Positions 1 through 21,199 of a DNA stretch of 64,000 bases are shown here, in pieces (within the stretch, counting starts at the first letter, position 1; the number at the start of each line of letters is the position of its first letter). This DNA is from Arctopsyche grandis (Eukaryota; Arthropoda; Insecta; Trichoptera; Hydropsychidae). The stretch is taken from the NCBI RefSeq assembly GCF_051622035.1, contig NC_135355.1, positions 20,910,986 to 20,974,985 on the forward strand. The letters are read 5' to 3'. The position numbers were made by a program, and so were the translations under genes. Below the pieces are notes generated by a model. That model was not told where the DNA came from. It did no database searches and saw only the letters and a list, made by a program, of their open reading frames with translations.

Positions 1-61
1 TCGATTGGTTGAATATTATTTTTTTTCGAGTCAAATAAATTTGGTAAAAATGCAAATAAAT

Positions 62-134
62 ATTCACTATTAGATTCGCCATGTTTACGCTGTTTATATC
101 ACAAATACTGAGCGAAGCCGGGTAAAACAACTAG
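62..134 (+). mobile_element. Helitron-like 3' end fragment
   Basis: The segment ends GAGCGAAGCCGGGTAAAACA then ACTAG, preceded by a TAGATTCGCCATGTTTA-like stretch. It matches the right ends of the complete elements at 46945 and 50177 and, inverted, 18323. The CTAG end followed by T is typical of Helitrons. The rest of the element lies outside the window or has decayed. Confidence 0.55.
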
Positions 135-240
135 TAAATAATAAAATAAACTTGTAATGAATATCGCTGTGCGTGTAATTCGTTTCTGATTGGCTGTCGT
201 TAAATTTTTTTTTTCGATTCAAATAAATGTAATAAAAAAT

Positions 241-333
241 CAAATGAATGTTTAATTGTTTACTATTAGATTAGCCATGTTTAAGCGTTTTATTTGACAA
301 ATATCGAGAAAAGCTGGGTGGAACAACTTGTAG
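241..333 (+). mobile_element. Degenerate Helitron-like 3' end
   Basis: This is an older copy of the end at 62-134: the TTAGATTAGCCATGTTTAAG core is recognisable, followed by a diverged AGAAAAGCTGGGTGGAACAA and CTTGTAG. It lies about 110 bp from the younger end, in the same orientation. Confidence 0.4.
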
Positions 334-1588
334 TAACATAGTAAAACAATTTCACAGAGTTTTTCATTTCGGTTCTACATATGTACTATACAAATGTACT
401 AGACTAAACCAAATAAAGTTTATTCGATTCATCGAATACTTTGGCGTAAAACTGGCATTTCAACGCCACCGGTTGAAATTTTTTCAGTTTTAAAGATAAT
501 AAATAATTATGCTCATTTAGAGTTAATGCACAGTTTTAATTTTTGTTACGTATCATACAAACATTTTTTATACAATGTTCATAATAATATGATACTTTTG
601 CTTATTGGGATATCAATATAAGAATTTGAAAATATACATATGTATGTACATACATACATATGTACATAAATATATAAATGTGCATAAGAATGAATTAGTT
701 TTTTTTTATATGCTTACATATACATAAGTATAGCGTTTAAAGATAACTTTTACACATATACCACCCTACCATACATTTGTTCATGTGGATAATTAATTTT
801 AATTTTATTATTTGTTTGCTGGCAAGATTTGGAGTAAAAGAGAGAAATACCTTCTCTATTTTTTTTACGATTGACTGAATTCGGTGATTGTATTGTTGAG
901 ACGTTTCCATGTAAACATTTGCAACAGCTTCATAACCATTGCTAAAATTCGATCATGTCGTTTACAGAAGGCGACAGTAAGCCCTAGAAAAATGTCATTA
1001 CGCAAGATATTTCAATAAATGAGATACCGTTATGTACATATTTCGCGGATAAAATGTACGTATATAGCGACATTCGAAATAAAGTATGCACAAGATGAAT
1101 GTTTGTTTGTTTGTCTGATATACATACTAAAGTTTTCCAACTTTCACTTGTTGAATAATGTCTAGCGATTCGGCTGATTTATGACAAAACGAGTCTAAAT
1201 GATTGCCGATCTATCAACATTAAGACGGTATCTTTATCTCACGATTCGAAGTGATCTAATACAACTATATGTGCATTTTCTTCTTATATATGTATGTGTA
1301 TGTACTTAAGACCCTGCCAAATAGAATTGGTAAAATATCGAGAGATGAAGACATCGAGTTTTTCAAATATGTATGTATTTTGACGACGATATTCTTATTT
1401 TGCGAAAGTTCATTGCAACATCGATCCCATGATTCATCTCCAGCGACGCCGACGACTTCACCGCTTGCATTCCGAGTTCTATAATTACCGAAACGTCTTC
1501 GTGTCCAGGATGGACGCGCTCCTGTCCATCCGGATGGTCTTGGAAGAGGTCGCCGATGACAGTGCGAGCGGGACACAAACCGTCAGTT

Positions 1589-1625
1589 TATTTATACAGT
1601 GGGAATGTCGCGCACGCTAGTCAAT
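1589..1625 (+). promoter_or_regulatory. Candidate TATA/initiator pair upstream of the Zasp-like gene
   Basis: TATTTATA at 1589-1596 is followed about 30 bp later by TCAATC around 1621, the right spacing for an insect TATA-Inr core promoter. It sits in a GC-richer block (about 1430-1900) unlike the AT-rich surroundings and about 290 bp upstream of the start codon at 1911. This is inference from motif and spacing only. Confidence 0.3.
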
Positions 1626-1910
1626 CTCCTTCCCCTTTGGTCGTGGTGGTCGTCTTCGTCGTCGTGGTCGTCTTCGTGGTCGACACCACCAAACCAGTGT
1701 CGCCAAGAATACCGCAGGGCTGCCTAGAGTCCCAATTGTGCAACGTGCCTCTGCTTCGCCAAATCGTTACACTTTCTCCAACGATTGCGATCGGAATTCC
1801 GCAATTGCGACCCATACGTACCCAGCGGTCGTTCCTTCCGTCTGCTTTTTTTGTGCTTGTCGCGGCTGGTTGACGTCGTCGTCGCGGGTGTTGACTGGTG
1901 TTTGAGGAAT

Positions 1911-12307
<10,397 letters not shown>

Positions 12308-12985
12308 TGATATATTTTATTATTCATTAGGAAAAAATTATAAAAATATTATTTTAACTTCATAAGTATTGTATTTATTTAAATGATTTAAATGTACGTA
12401 GTTATATTAATATGTATGATAATTAATATGTGAATGTGTATGTATGTGTGAGAACAATAAATTTATTTTAGTATTACTTTATGTGTAAATTATTAAAATT
12501 CTGTGTACATGGATCATATTTCTGAAATTAAAATAAGTATACAGATTTTATTCCTCGTTCAATTTCGATAGTTGAGTGATCAACCATTCGATTTGTTGCT
12601 AAACATTGATGTTGCGCTTTGTAGATTGGTGACCCAATTAATAGTCCATCTCTTAAATCTGGACATTGCTTAGATACAAAATATTTTTAATATGTCACGT
12701 TATCGCCAACAGTCATCAGAATATTATGTCAGTAATGTATAAAAAGAAAAACATTTTATATTTTCGAGTTCAATAGAGTATTGTAGCACAGTTTCCACGT
12801 TTATCAAACGATATTTGTTCGATTATGACACCTAGTGTCCACCAGGTCGGTGGCCGAACATTGCCATACCGCGACGATGGACACGGTTCACTACCGAACT
12901 CGCTCCAATGCTTTGGTTCTTTCACCAAAACGTATCAGCAACAGTATTGTGGACAAAAAAAAAACAATTGGTTACAAAACCCAAC
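12308..12985. other. Intergenic region between the Zasp-like gene and the cysteine-module gene
   Basis: AT-rich 3' flank with a polyadenylation signal at 12456, then a GC-richer block (about 12820-13010) that is probably the promoter region of the next gene. I see no further gene. Confidence 0.6.
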
Positions 12986-13016
12986 TATAAAATGCTTCAG
13001 TGCCGGCTGACGCCAG
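12986..13016 (+). promoter_or_regulatory. TATA box and start-site candidate
   Basis: TATAAAA at 12986-12992 is followed 29 bp later by CCAGTTAC (A at 13015), ideal spacing for a TATA-type core promoter. It would give a leader of roughly 110 nt before the start codon at 13129. Confidence 0.5.
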
Positions 13017-13128
13017 TTACTTTCTTCAAAGTGGTCTCCGGAGAAGTCGCCAGTGCTTTGTGGTATTCATATAACGATATTGTTCTCGAGTGCTTCCCGT
13101 ACGGGAGCTTTCTTCTCCTGACAGGATT

Positions 13129-15701
13129 ATGGACTACGCGAAGACGTTAGGACTTACGGTACACATTCGAAAAATATGTGATGTGATGTTCATATGAAAA
13201 ATGAATTATCAATTACAACAGTTAAAATTTTGAAAAACAAAATACAATTCTTAAATTTTCGTGTCAGGATAGAGTTTACATTCATCGTTGTAAATGCACC
13301 GTTACATTACAATATCTTTAAATTGCAGGTGACGGTACTTTACTTGGCAAAGTTTGCCGTTTGCCAACACTACGATGCTCCATACGATTATTCGTCTGAG
13401 AGTGAAGCAAAAGATGATACGCCCGAGGACAATGGATTTGTGACGCCCCTGGATTTTTCGCCCCTTTTCGGTGAAGGCAGTTTTGGTATATATTCAGTTT
13501 AATTTTTCAGCTTTATCCAGTTTTAAAAAATGTATAATTACGATATACATATGTATATGAACGTATAAACATAATATTAATTATATTTAGGTTTGAGCAG
13601 TGCAGCATCTGCAGATGTCTTTCAAAAATTACCTAAACAGTACCAATCCGCATTCGACGTTGGAGGCTCCGAATCTCAGGTTATAGGACAGGATATCTTC
13701 GGCGGCCAGTCAGCATCAGATAAGCAATTCTCTCCACAAAGTTTTGGATTCATACCGACTTTTAGTCAAGGTTTAGCTGATGATGTCGTACCTCAGCCGA
13801 ATCGATATCAGCAAAATAGAGTTGAAATTGAAAGAACGAAAGCGACCGCGCAAACCTCAGCTATAAGTCGAGCACCTCTTCAATTCAACTTAAAGACTAA
13901 GCACGAAAATAATTACAAGAAAAATCAAGAAGCTGGCAGTGGTGGTCCGTTGGCCGCTTATAAAGAAAAGTCTTCTCATCTATATACTCCTCCGACAATT
14001 TCCAATTATAATGTGCCACATTTGAATGAAGCTCCTCGCCCCAAAAGCGAAGATCACCTACTTCCTTATAAAAAGTATAGTTTTCAATCTGTACCTGCTG
14101 CCATCCCCACTTACCAAACTTTAGCAGCTGCCGGATACTCTGGGGGAAATCCATATGCCCAACTGCCTATACTTGACCCAAAATTATTCCGTTCCAAAAG
14201 ATACTCTGGAAACAGGAGGAGTCAGAAACAAAGAAAATCCGAACAACAAAGTGATGAGCCTTCTTATGGATATCATTCCGATTACAATTCCAGACCTAAA
14301 GAATTTGACGAAAGTAGTCGTTACACTGCTCCAGATTTCGGAGGCTACGGAGATGATTCTAAGCAAAAGGAATACGAATACGGATCAGATGAAGAGTATG
14401 GATCTGATGAGTACGAAAAAATAAAAAGTCAATCTGAAGAGCAAGCTGCTGAAGTGAAAAAGAATCCTGAGAATTGCAAGAAAGTACAAAAAGATTCTAT
14501 GACGTGCATGGTGTGTCAAGATCCGAAAACGGGAGGTAGTTTCGAATCATGTTCATATGTTTCAGAGCCTAAAAACAATAAATACGCGTACGTGAAAGAG
14601 CAAAAGTACGACAGCAATGATGAGCCAGAAGAACCAGAAGAGACTGCTAAATCGGAGCACAAAGAAAAACCAACGACTCAAGAATCGGCACCATTGACAA
14701 AATCTCAAAAAATTATTGAAAGTAAACTGCCAACTCGAGGCGAAGCTAGATATCAAGTGAACCCCAAAAAATCACAAAAGTTGGTAAAACAACCAAAGTA
14801 TCACAGTTACTATACCCAATCTCAAAATCCAGAGATTGATTCTTCTGAATCCAATAAATATTCAGAATACAAACAACAACAACCTGAAAAATCTGATGAC
14901 TATGATGAAGAAGAGAAAGATTATAGTTCGTCTATTCCTGGATTCTTTACTGACAACGAACCAAAGAAGAATGTCGAACATGTATTGGCTGAATTTGCGA
15001 AGAAAGATAGATCAGATTGTAAAAAGGTGTTCAAAAACCACATGACATGTTACCAGTGTACTGATAAAAATGGTTTGAAACACGAGGAGTGTATGTTTGT
15101 ATCAGAATCAGCACCAAAAAGCAGTCATTTAGCATATAAAGAAGTTAAAGAATTTAACTCAAAGCCAGAATCCCAAAATCCAAACAATTCCGGAAATGAT
15201 GAGGCAGAAAGTCAAATCGTATCTACATCTAAACCTGCTCCAGCGAATGAATTTATCTTGTCCACTACAGAATATCCCATTTATCCACCTATCAACCTTA
15301 AGAAAAAACAATTCTTCAAAAAATATGGAAGTCAAGATGACAAAAAAATATCCGAGCTATCCGAAAGTGAGGCTAATAAATATTACATCGTCGGAGATCC
15401 CACAGAAGCTAGCAAACTTGAGGGTCCAGTTAAAAGAAACGTCAAAAGAAGTGCCACAAAGGAGGAGAGGAAAGCAAGAGCAAATGAAAATACACCACTA
15501 GATGAGAGTCCCTCAGCTCACTCGAGATTGGACGATATTGCTGATCCTACAGAGTTTGCATCAGAAGAATCAAAAGGTGCGTTTTGGGTAGAAACTGTTC
15601 CTAGATATAGTAAATCCTTGGGAGTTTCATTGCCAGAATTTATGCTGACCAAATCGGAACACGAAGCATATTTTGACGAGCATCTATCTCGCGATACTTG
15701 A
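13129..15701 (+). CDS. Secreted low-complexity protein with two four-cysteine modules
   Basis: Exons are 13129-13158, 13329-13485 and 13591-15701, 2298 nt in all, giving 765 aa. The first ATG plus exon 2 makes a clean signal peptide (TVTVLYLAKFAVC then QHYDAPYDY). Without the 10-codon first exon there is no start, which fixes the gene model. The mature chain is hydrophilic and rich in S, E, K, Y, Q and P, with a basic stretch KRYSGNRRSQKQRK. Two related modules of pattern C-x9-C-x2-C-x10/11-C occur at 14475-14573 (CKKVQKDSMTCMVC) and 15017-15110 (CKKVFKNHMTCYQC). Each is followed by E-x-C-x-[FY]-V-S-E and a tyrosine-lysine tail. I do not recognise a named family; an extracellular or cuticular role is inference from secretion and composition. 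AATAAA lies at 15721, 20 nt after the stop. The first donor (ACG/GTACAC) is weak. Confidence 0.8.
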
Positions 15702-16287
15702 TTTAAAAGTTCAAGTTATAAATAAAAATGAACTAAGAAGAGGTTAGTAATGAATACCAACAAACATAATCATATTAAAAAATAGCCAAAGAAAATGATG
15801 ACATTTGTTTTAAACCATAATATGCTCGTATAATATAAAATTGAACATTTGAAAATCAGAAATATGAACAACATTTATTAAAAATTGTTACTAAATATCT
15901 GTTATTTAGTTATAGGATGTATTGTTTTTAATAATAAAAAAATATCTTTTTTATAACCTATTTTTATTATTATACTTGAATGTATGTATATACACTATAT
16001 GTACTTTTATTGCTATATTTTATGTTTTAAAGGGAATTAAAAATAAGATGATATACATACATATGTATGTATATAGAAGACGGAGGACTTACATGTTGTC
16101 AACTAGTAAAGGTAGGAATGTAAGGAGATATAAAATGAAATTAAAAAACAAATGTATACATGTGTAAATGTATGTACGTATGTACAATTGAATTCTAATA
16201 TAATTATTTTTTTTAATAAACATAGCTACTACATTTGGGTATATACTAAAAAATAAATTTCATTGGTGTTACATCTTCAATTAAATT
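15702..16287. other. Short intergenic region between convergent genes
   Basis: AT-rich sequence between two 3' ends, with poly(A) signal-like motifs and an ATACATATGTATGTA palindrome. I see no gene. Confidence 0.6.
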
Positions 16288-17779
16288 TTATCCACTTTTG
16301 TAGTTATCATCTCTCAAAATGCCGCCACGAGCCTTTGGGAAAGGACTCTTTTTGAAAGCAAAACCAAATTCGAAATTGGGAAGATCACAGCAATAAGTAT
16401 AACCATCGACAATTGTCTTGCGTTCAAGGAAATTTAGCCAATTAACGTTTTTGCATATATCTTCACATAACACAAAGCTGTCAATGTCGGTCAAAGTTAG
16501 ATGAGGGTTGTTGATTTGAATTATTGCAACAGACTTTTGTGAATGTGGATCGTATACAACCTGAAATTAATTTATGGTCAATCATTTATATGAAAGTATT
16601 TTCTTCATAATTAATATGCAAATAAAGAATAAAACAAACCTTCCAGATGTAAAGTGGGACTGGAATTGCTTTATCAGAATCACTATTATAATGTAAATAC
16701 ATGTCTTTGTATGAGAATCCCCATTTGGCTGGAAGACTCATTTTCCTGTATGTGCCTGTATATACTGTAAGCGGCCTATTGAAAGATTTAGCTAAATTAT
16801 TTACTCTTTTCTCAATTTCAATCCAATTTTTCTGAAATATTATAAATTAAAATTAGTATTATTTCATTACTATTACATTACCAATACCAATAATAATGAA
16901 TATAATTTTTTTACCCTGTTGCACGTACTCCATTGTGGTACTGCATTTAAGTAATGAGAGGTTGATGCTTGTTCCGGTAAAAATAAAAGATCTGAATTTG
17001 AAACTAATTTCCCTTTCTCTAAATAGCATCTATCTTTATCAAAGAAATCTTTGTTCAGTATTTTTTTAAACGTTTTTGCTTGGTTGCTTGATACATAAGC
17101 AGAATCAACATCAACGTTGCCAAACTGACTTAGACTTGTCGTCCAACTCTGATCATATTTAGCCGTTACTGCTTTTTCAATGTCGCCAGAAACTGTCACT
17201 TCTGTGTACAAGGTGAGCTTTTCCTTTTTGTTGAAACAAACTGTATATTCGGCGACAAAATCTCTATCAATTTGGAAACCAATTTTAATAAGCTCAGTGT
17301 CAGACCCCAGGCATTGTTGCCCTGTGCTCACTTCGGTGAACTCAGGAGGATAATTGCACATGAGGTCACTGAATTTATATGTCTTTTGGCTTATTTCAAA
17401 CTCCTTGCCGCTTTTACATTTCGCTGAAACTACCGTTGACCGAAGATCAGCAGATTTAAAAGAATTCTTTTTGGACGAACTTGCCGATGGGCATGCAAAG
17501 CGAACAATTTCATCTCGTTCTATATCGACAGATCCTTTAGAAGAGTGAGCCAATGATATCCATTTATCATCATGTCCTGATAATATTAATGGATGATTTT
17601 TGTTAAGATCTTCTTTGACATTCAGCACGCAATCTACATCAATTTATAAAAATAAATTTAAGGTTAAACGTAGGTATATGCATATTATGAAATTTGTTTT
17701 TTGTGTGAAAAATTTACTCACTTGCATTGATGACATCAACATAAAATATAGCAAATGTGAAAAAATATGCTTTCCACAT
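16288..17779 (-). CDS. Secreted DNA/RNA non-specific endonuclease-like protein, catalytic His replaced
   Basis: Coding exons on the minus strand run 17779-17722, 17633-16915, 16831-16640 and 16560-16288, 1242 nt, 413 aa, all in phase. A signal peptide opens it (MWKAYFFTFAIFYVDVINA). The fold is that of the insect secreted DNA/RNA non-specific endonucleases (the gut dsRNases of moths and locusts, Serratia nuclease family): LTLYTEVTVSG, then YLEKGKLVSNSDLLF, then YLNAVPQWSTCNR-KNW, with the C-terminal NWLNFLERKTIV block and paired cysteines. Active members have G-H-L in the second block; here residue about 228 is Lys (codon at 17008-17010). The metal-binding Asn region (NAVPQW...N..NW) is kept. 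It is therefore probably not an active nuclease; it may bind nucleic acid. The frame is intact across all four exons, so it is not obviously a pseudogene. Confidence 0.85.
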
Positions 17780-17999
17780 ATCGATTTATGTATATTATTT
17801 GAAGACGATGTTCGAGTTCCACCAACGCAGAATGACTGCTCAAACCTCAAAATGAAATCTTGTTCAACGTCAATTATATCAGATGTTGTTGTAAATTAAA
17901 ATGACCTCTGCTATCTCAATACACTATTGTGTCATAGGTGAACCACGTAAATATATTATTGTAATATTTCATGGAATTAGATAGGATAATTTCATAATA

Positions 18000-18079
<80 letters not shown>

Positions 18080-18322
18080 AATTATGTCATGATGCTGAAT
18101 ACTATTTAAAAATAATTAATTATAGAATTAGATTCATCAGTGTAGTAAAGCAGCATCTGTATTTTATAGATACATTTAGAGTTCTGATTTACACCTAGAA
18201 AATTTTATTACAAATGCTACACACAATTACATATGTAAAAATATTTATGTCATATGTAATGTAAGGTTTCAACAATTTGAGGAGTTTAAAAAACCAAGGT
18301 TACGAAAGATAGTTATATTTTA
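17780..18322. other. Intergenic region with (TA)n tract
   Basis: AT-rich 5' flank of the endonuclease-like gene. It contains a (TA)n microsatellite at about 18004-18077. I see no gene. Confidence 0.6.
18004..18077. repeat. (TA)n microsatellite
   Basis: Uninterrupted TA dinucleotides for about 74 bp. Confidence 0.95.
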
Positions 18323-18559
18323 CTAGCTGTATTACCCGGCTTCGCTCAGTGTTTATAATATAAACCGCTTAAACATGACTAAGCTAATTTAATTAAAAAA
18401 AAAAAAAATTTAAAATAAATTTAAAAATTTAAAAAAAAAATAAAAAAAAAATAAAAAAAAAAATCAAAAAAAAAAAATAAAAAAAAATCAAAAAAAAAAT
18501 AAAAAAAAAATCAAAAAAATTTTTTAAAAAAATCAAAAAAAAAAAATCAAAATTTTTTT

Positions 18560-19860
18560 TTGCCTTCTAGGGCTTCGCCCCTCCACGCCCCATGAGCAAT
18601 TGCCGTTTAGGGCTTCGCCCCCATGATCAGTTGCCTTTTAGGGCTTCGCCCCTCCGCGCCCCCATGATTAAAAGCCGTCTAGGGCTTCGCCCCCCTAAGT
18701 TAATGCCTTTTAGGGCTTCGCCCCCCGCGCCCCAAAGGTTAATTGCCGTTTAGGGCTTCGCCCCCCTTAGTTAATGCCTTTTAGGGCTTCGCCCCTCCGC
18801 ACCCCCATGATTAAATGCCGTCTAGGGCTTCGCCCCCCTTAGTTAATGCCTTTTAGGGCTTCGCCCCCCGCGCCCCCAAGATTAATTGCCGTTTAGGGCT
18901 TCGCCCCCCTTAGTTAATGCCTTTTAGGGCTTCGCCCCTCCGCGCCCCCATGATTAAATGCCGTCTAAGGCTTCGCTCCCATGATCAGTTGCCTTTTAGG
19001 GCTTCGCCCCCCACGCCCCCAAGATTAATTGCCGTTTAGGGCTTCGCCCCCCTTAGTTAATGCCTTTTAGGGCTTCGCCCCTCCGCGCCCCCATGATAAA
19101 ATGCCGTCTAAGGCTTCGCCCCCATGATCAGTTGCCTTTTAGGGCTTCGCCCCCCGCGCCCCCAAGATTAATTGCCGTTTAGGGCTTCGCCCCCCTTAGT
19201 TAATGCCTTTTAGGGCTTCGCCCCTCCGCGCCCCCATGATTAAATGCCGTCTAAGGCTTCGCCCCCATGATCAGTTGCCTTTTAGGGCTTCGCCCCTCCG
19301 CGCCCCCATGATTCAAAGCCGTCTAGGGCTTCGCCCCCCTTAGTTAATGCCTTTTAGGGCTTCGCCCCCCGCGCCCCCAAGATTAATTGCCGTTTCGGGC
19401 TTCGCCCCCCTTAGTTAATGCCTTTTAGGGCTTCGCCCCTCCGCACCCCCATGATTAAATGCCGTCTAGGGCTTCGCCCCCCCTAGTTAATGCCTTTTAG
19501 GGCTTCGCCCCCCGCGCCCCCAAGATTAATTGCCGTTTAGGGCTTCGCCCCCCTTAGTTAATGCCTTTTAGGGCTTCGCCCCTCCGCGCCCCCATGATTA
19601 AATGCCGTCTAAGGCTTCGCCCCCATGATCAGTTGCCTTTTAGGGCTTCGCCCCCCGCGTCCCCAAGATTAATTGCCGTTTAGGGCTTCGCCCCCCTTAG
19701 TTAATGCCTTTTAGGGCTTCGCCCCTCCGCGCCCCCATGATTAAATGCCGTCTAAGGCTTCGCCCCCATGATCAGTTGCCTTTTAGGGCTTCGCCCCTCC
19801 GCGCCCCCATGATTAATTGCCGTCTAGGGCTTCGCCCCCCTTAGTTAATGCCTATTAGGG
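18560..19860. repeat. Array of GGGCTTCGCCC hairpins
   Basis: Dozens of copies of the self-complementary GGGCTTCGCCC occur every 30-40 bp, separated by three alternating spacers (TTAGTTAATGCCTTTTA, CTCCGCGCCCCCATGATTAA, ATGCCGTCT). The order of spacers repeats, so this is a higher-order tandem array inside Helitron-like copy C. Confidence 0.9.
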
Positions 19861-19861
19861 C

Positions 19862-20860
19862 TTGCGCCCCATGAGGCTGGGCCCCCCGGGCCCCCTTCGG
19901 GGCCCCACGGGGCTGCGCCCCTTGTGGCGCCCCCTTTTGAGCCCCATGGGGCTGCGCCCCATGAGGCTGGGCCCCCCGGGCCCCCTTCGGGGCCCCACGG
20001 GGCTGCGCCCCTTGTGGCGCCCCCTTTTGAGCCCCATGGGGCTGCGCCCCATGAGGCTGGGCCCCCCGGGCCCCCTTCGGGGCCCCACGGGGCTGCGCCC
20101 CTTGTGGCGCCCCCTTTTGAGCCCCATGGGGCTGCGCCCCATGAGGCTGGGCCCCCCGGGCCCCCTTCGGGGCCCCACGGGGCTGCGCCCCTTGTGGCGC
20201 CCCCTTTTGAGCCCCATGGGGCTGCGCCCCATGAGGCTGGGCCCCCCGGGCCCCCTTCGGGGCCCCACGGGGCTGCGCCCCTTGTGGCGCCCCCTTTTGA
20301 GCCCCATGGGGCTGCGCCCCATGAGGCTGGGCCCCCCGGGCCCCCTTCGGGGCTTCACGGGGCTGCGCCCCTTGTGGCGCCCCCTTTTGAGCCCCATGGG
20401 GCTGCGCCCCATGAGGCTGGGCCCCCCGGGCCCCCTTCGGGGCCCCACGGGGCTGCGCCCCTTGTGGCGCCCCCTTTTGAGCCCCATGGGGCTGCGCCCC
20501 ATGAGGCTGGGCCCCCCGGGCCCCCTTCGGGGCCCCACGGGGCTGCGCCCCTTGTGGCGCCCCCTTTTGAGCCTCATGGGGCTGCGCCCCATGAGGCTGG
20601 GCCCCCCGGGCCCCCTTCGGGGCCCCACGGGGCTGCGCCCCTTGTGGCGCCCCCTTTTGAGCCCCATGGGGCTGCGCCCCATGAGGCTGGGCCCCCCGCG
20701 CCCCCTTCGGGGCTTCACGGGGCTGCGCCCCTTGTGGCACCCCCTTTTGAGCCCCATGGGGCTGCGCCCCATGAGGCTGGGCCCCCCGGGCCCCCTTCGG
20801 GGCCCCACGGGGCTGCGCCCCTTGTGGCGCCCCCTTTTGAGCCCCACGGGGCTACGCCCC
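19862..20860. repeat. 90-bp G+C-rich tandem array
   Basis: About eleven near-identical 90-bp units, each holding ATGAGGCTGGGCCCCC, the palindrome-rich CTTCGGGGCCCC and TTGTGGCGCCCCCTTTTGAG. Copies differ at only a few bases. Because 90 is a multiple of three and the unit lacks stops in several frames, long open frames appear on both strands; these are not genes. Confidence 0.95.
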
Positions 20861-21199
20861 TTGTGGCGCCCCTGGCGGGGCCCCATGAAACTACTCGCTT
20901 TGCGCCCCCGCGGGGGTGAATCCATTGAAACGAAAAAAACAAATCGGCGCCCATGGATCGAAAAAAAAAAAATCGAATCACGTGTTCGATGACGTCACCG
21001 ATCTACGGACGAAGACGACGACGACGAAAACGACGACGACGACCAAGGATATTTACATACATACAAAGTCCCTTTCCAAATTATAGATTAGATTAAAAGC
21101 ATATAAATACTGTAGTATGTCAAAAATCTTTATTTTTCAATATTAAATACATGTTTTTAACAAAATAAAGAATTTTTGCTTGATGTCTATATAAGAAAT

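Larger units (their letters stand above)
1..1430. other. AT-rich intergenic sequence with Helitron-like ends
   Basis: I see no gene here. The stretch is AT-rich and carries two Helitron-like 3' ends (listed separately) and many short ATGTATGTACATAC-type palindromic runs, which recur through the whole window. The short open frames have no recognisable content. Confidence 0.6.
18323..21092 (-). mobile_element. Non-autonomous Helitron-like element with GC hairpin and 90-bp arrays (copy C)
   Basis: Read on the minus strand it starts TCTAATCTATAATTTGG (21092) and ends GGGTAATACAGCTAG (18323), flanked by A on the 5' side and T on the 3' side, as expected for Helitrons (TC...CTRR, insertion between A and T). 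Parts from 5' to 3': a CGTCGTCGTC run, a GATGACGTCACC/CACGTG block (20983-20996), an oligo-T stretch, a GC palindrome (CCCCCGCGGGGG), an array of about eleven 90-bp units (about 19862-20860), a hairpin array (about 18560-19860), an A/T-rich stretch and the terminal block. No helicase or Rep coding sequence is present. The family label rests on termini and target only. Confidence 0.6.

Noticed and set aside
12825-13010. 61-residue frame upstream of the cysteine-module gene
   Set aside because: It overlaps the TATA box and start-site candidate and lacks any known motif; more likely promoter sequence.
13897-14756. Minus-strand frames across the cysteine-module gene
   Set aside because: Antisense shadows of the long plus-strand exon.
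18560-19860. CRISPR-like array (regular repeats and spacers)
   Set aside because: The spacers are themselves repeated and the sequence lies in a eukaryotic mobile element; no cas genes.
19841-20992. Long open frames (299-376 residues) on both strands
   Set aside because: They are translations of a 90-bp stop-free tandem unit within a mobile element, present on both strands at once, with no start context or homology.
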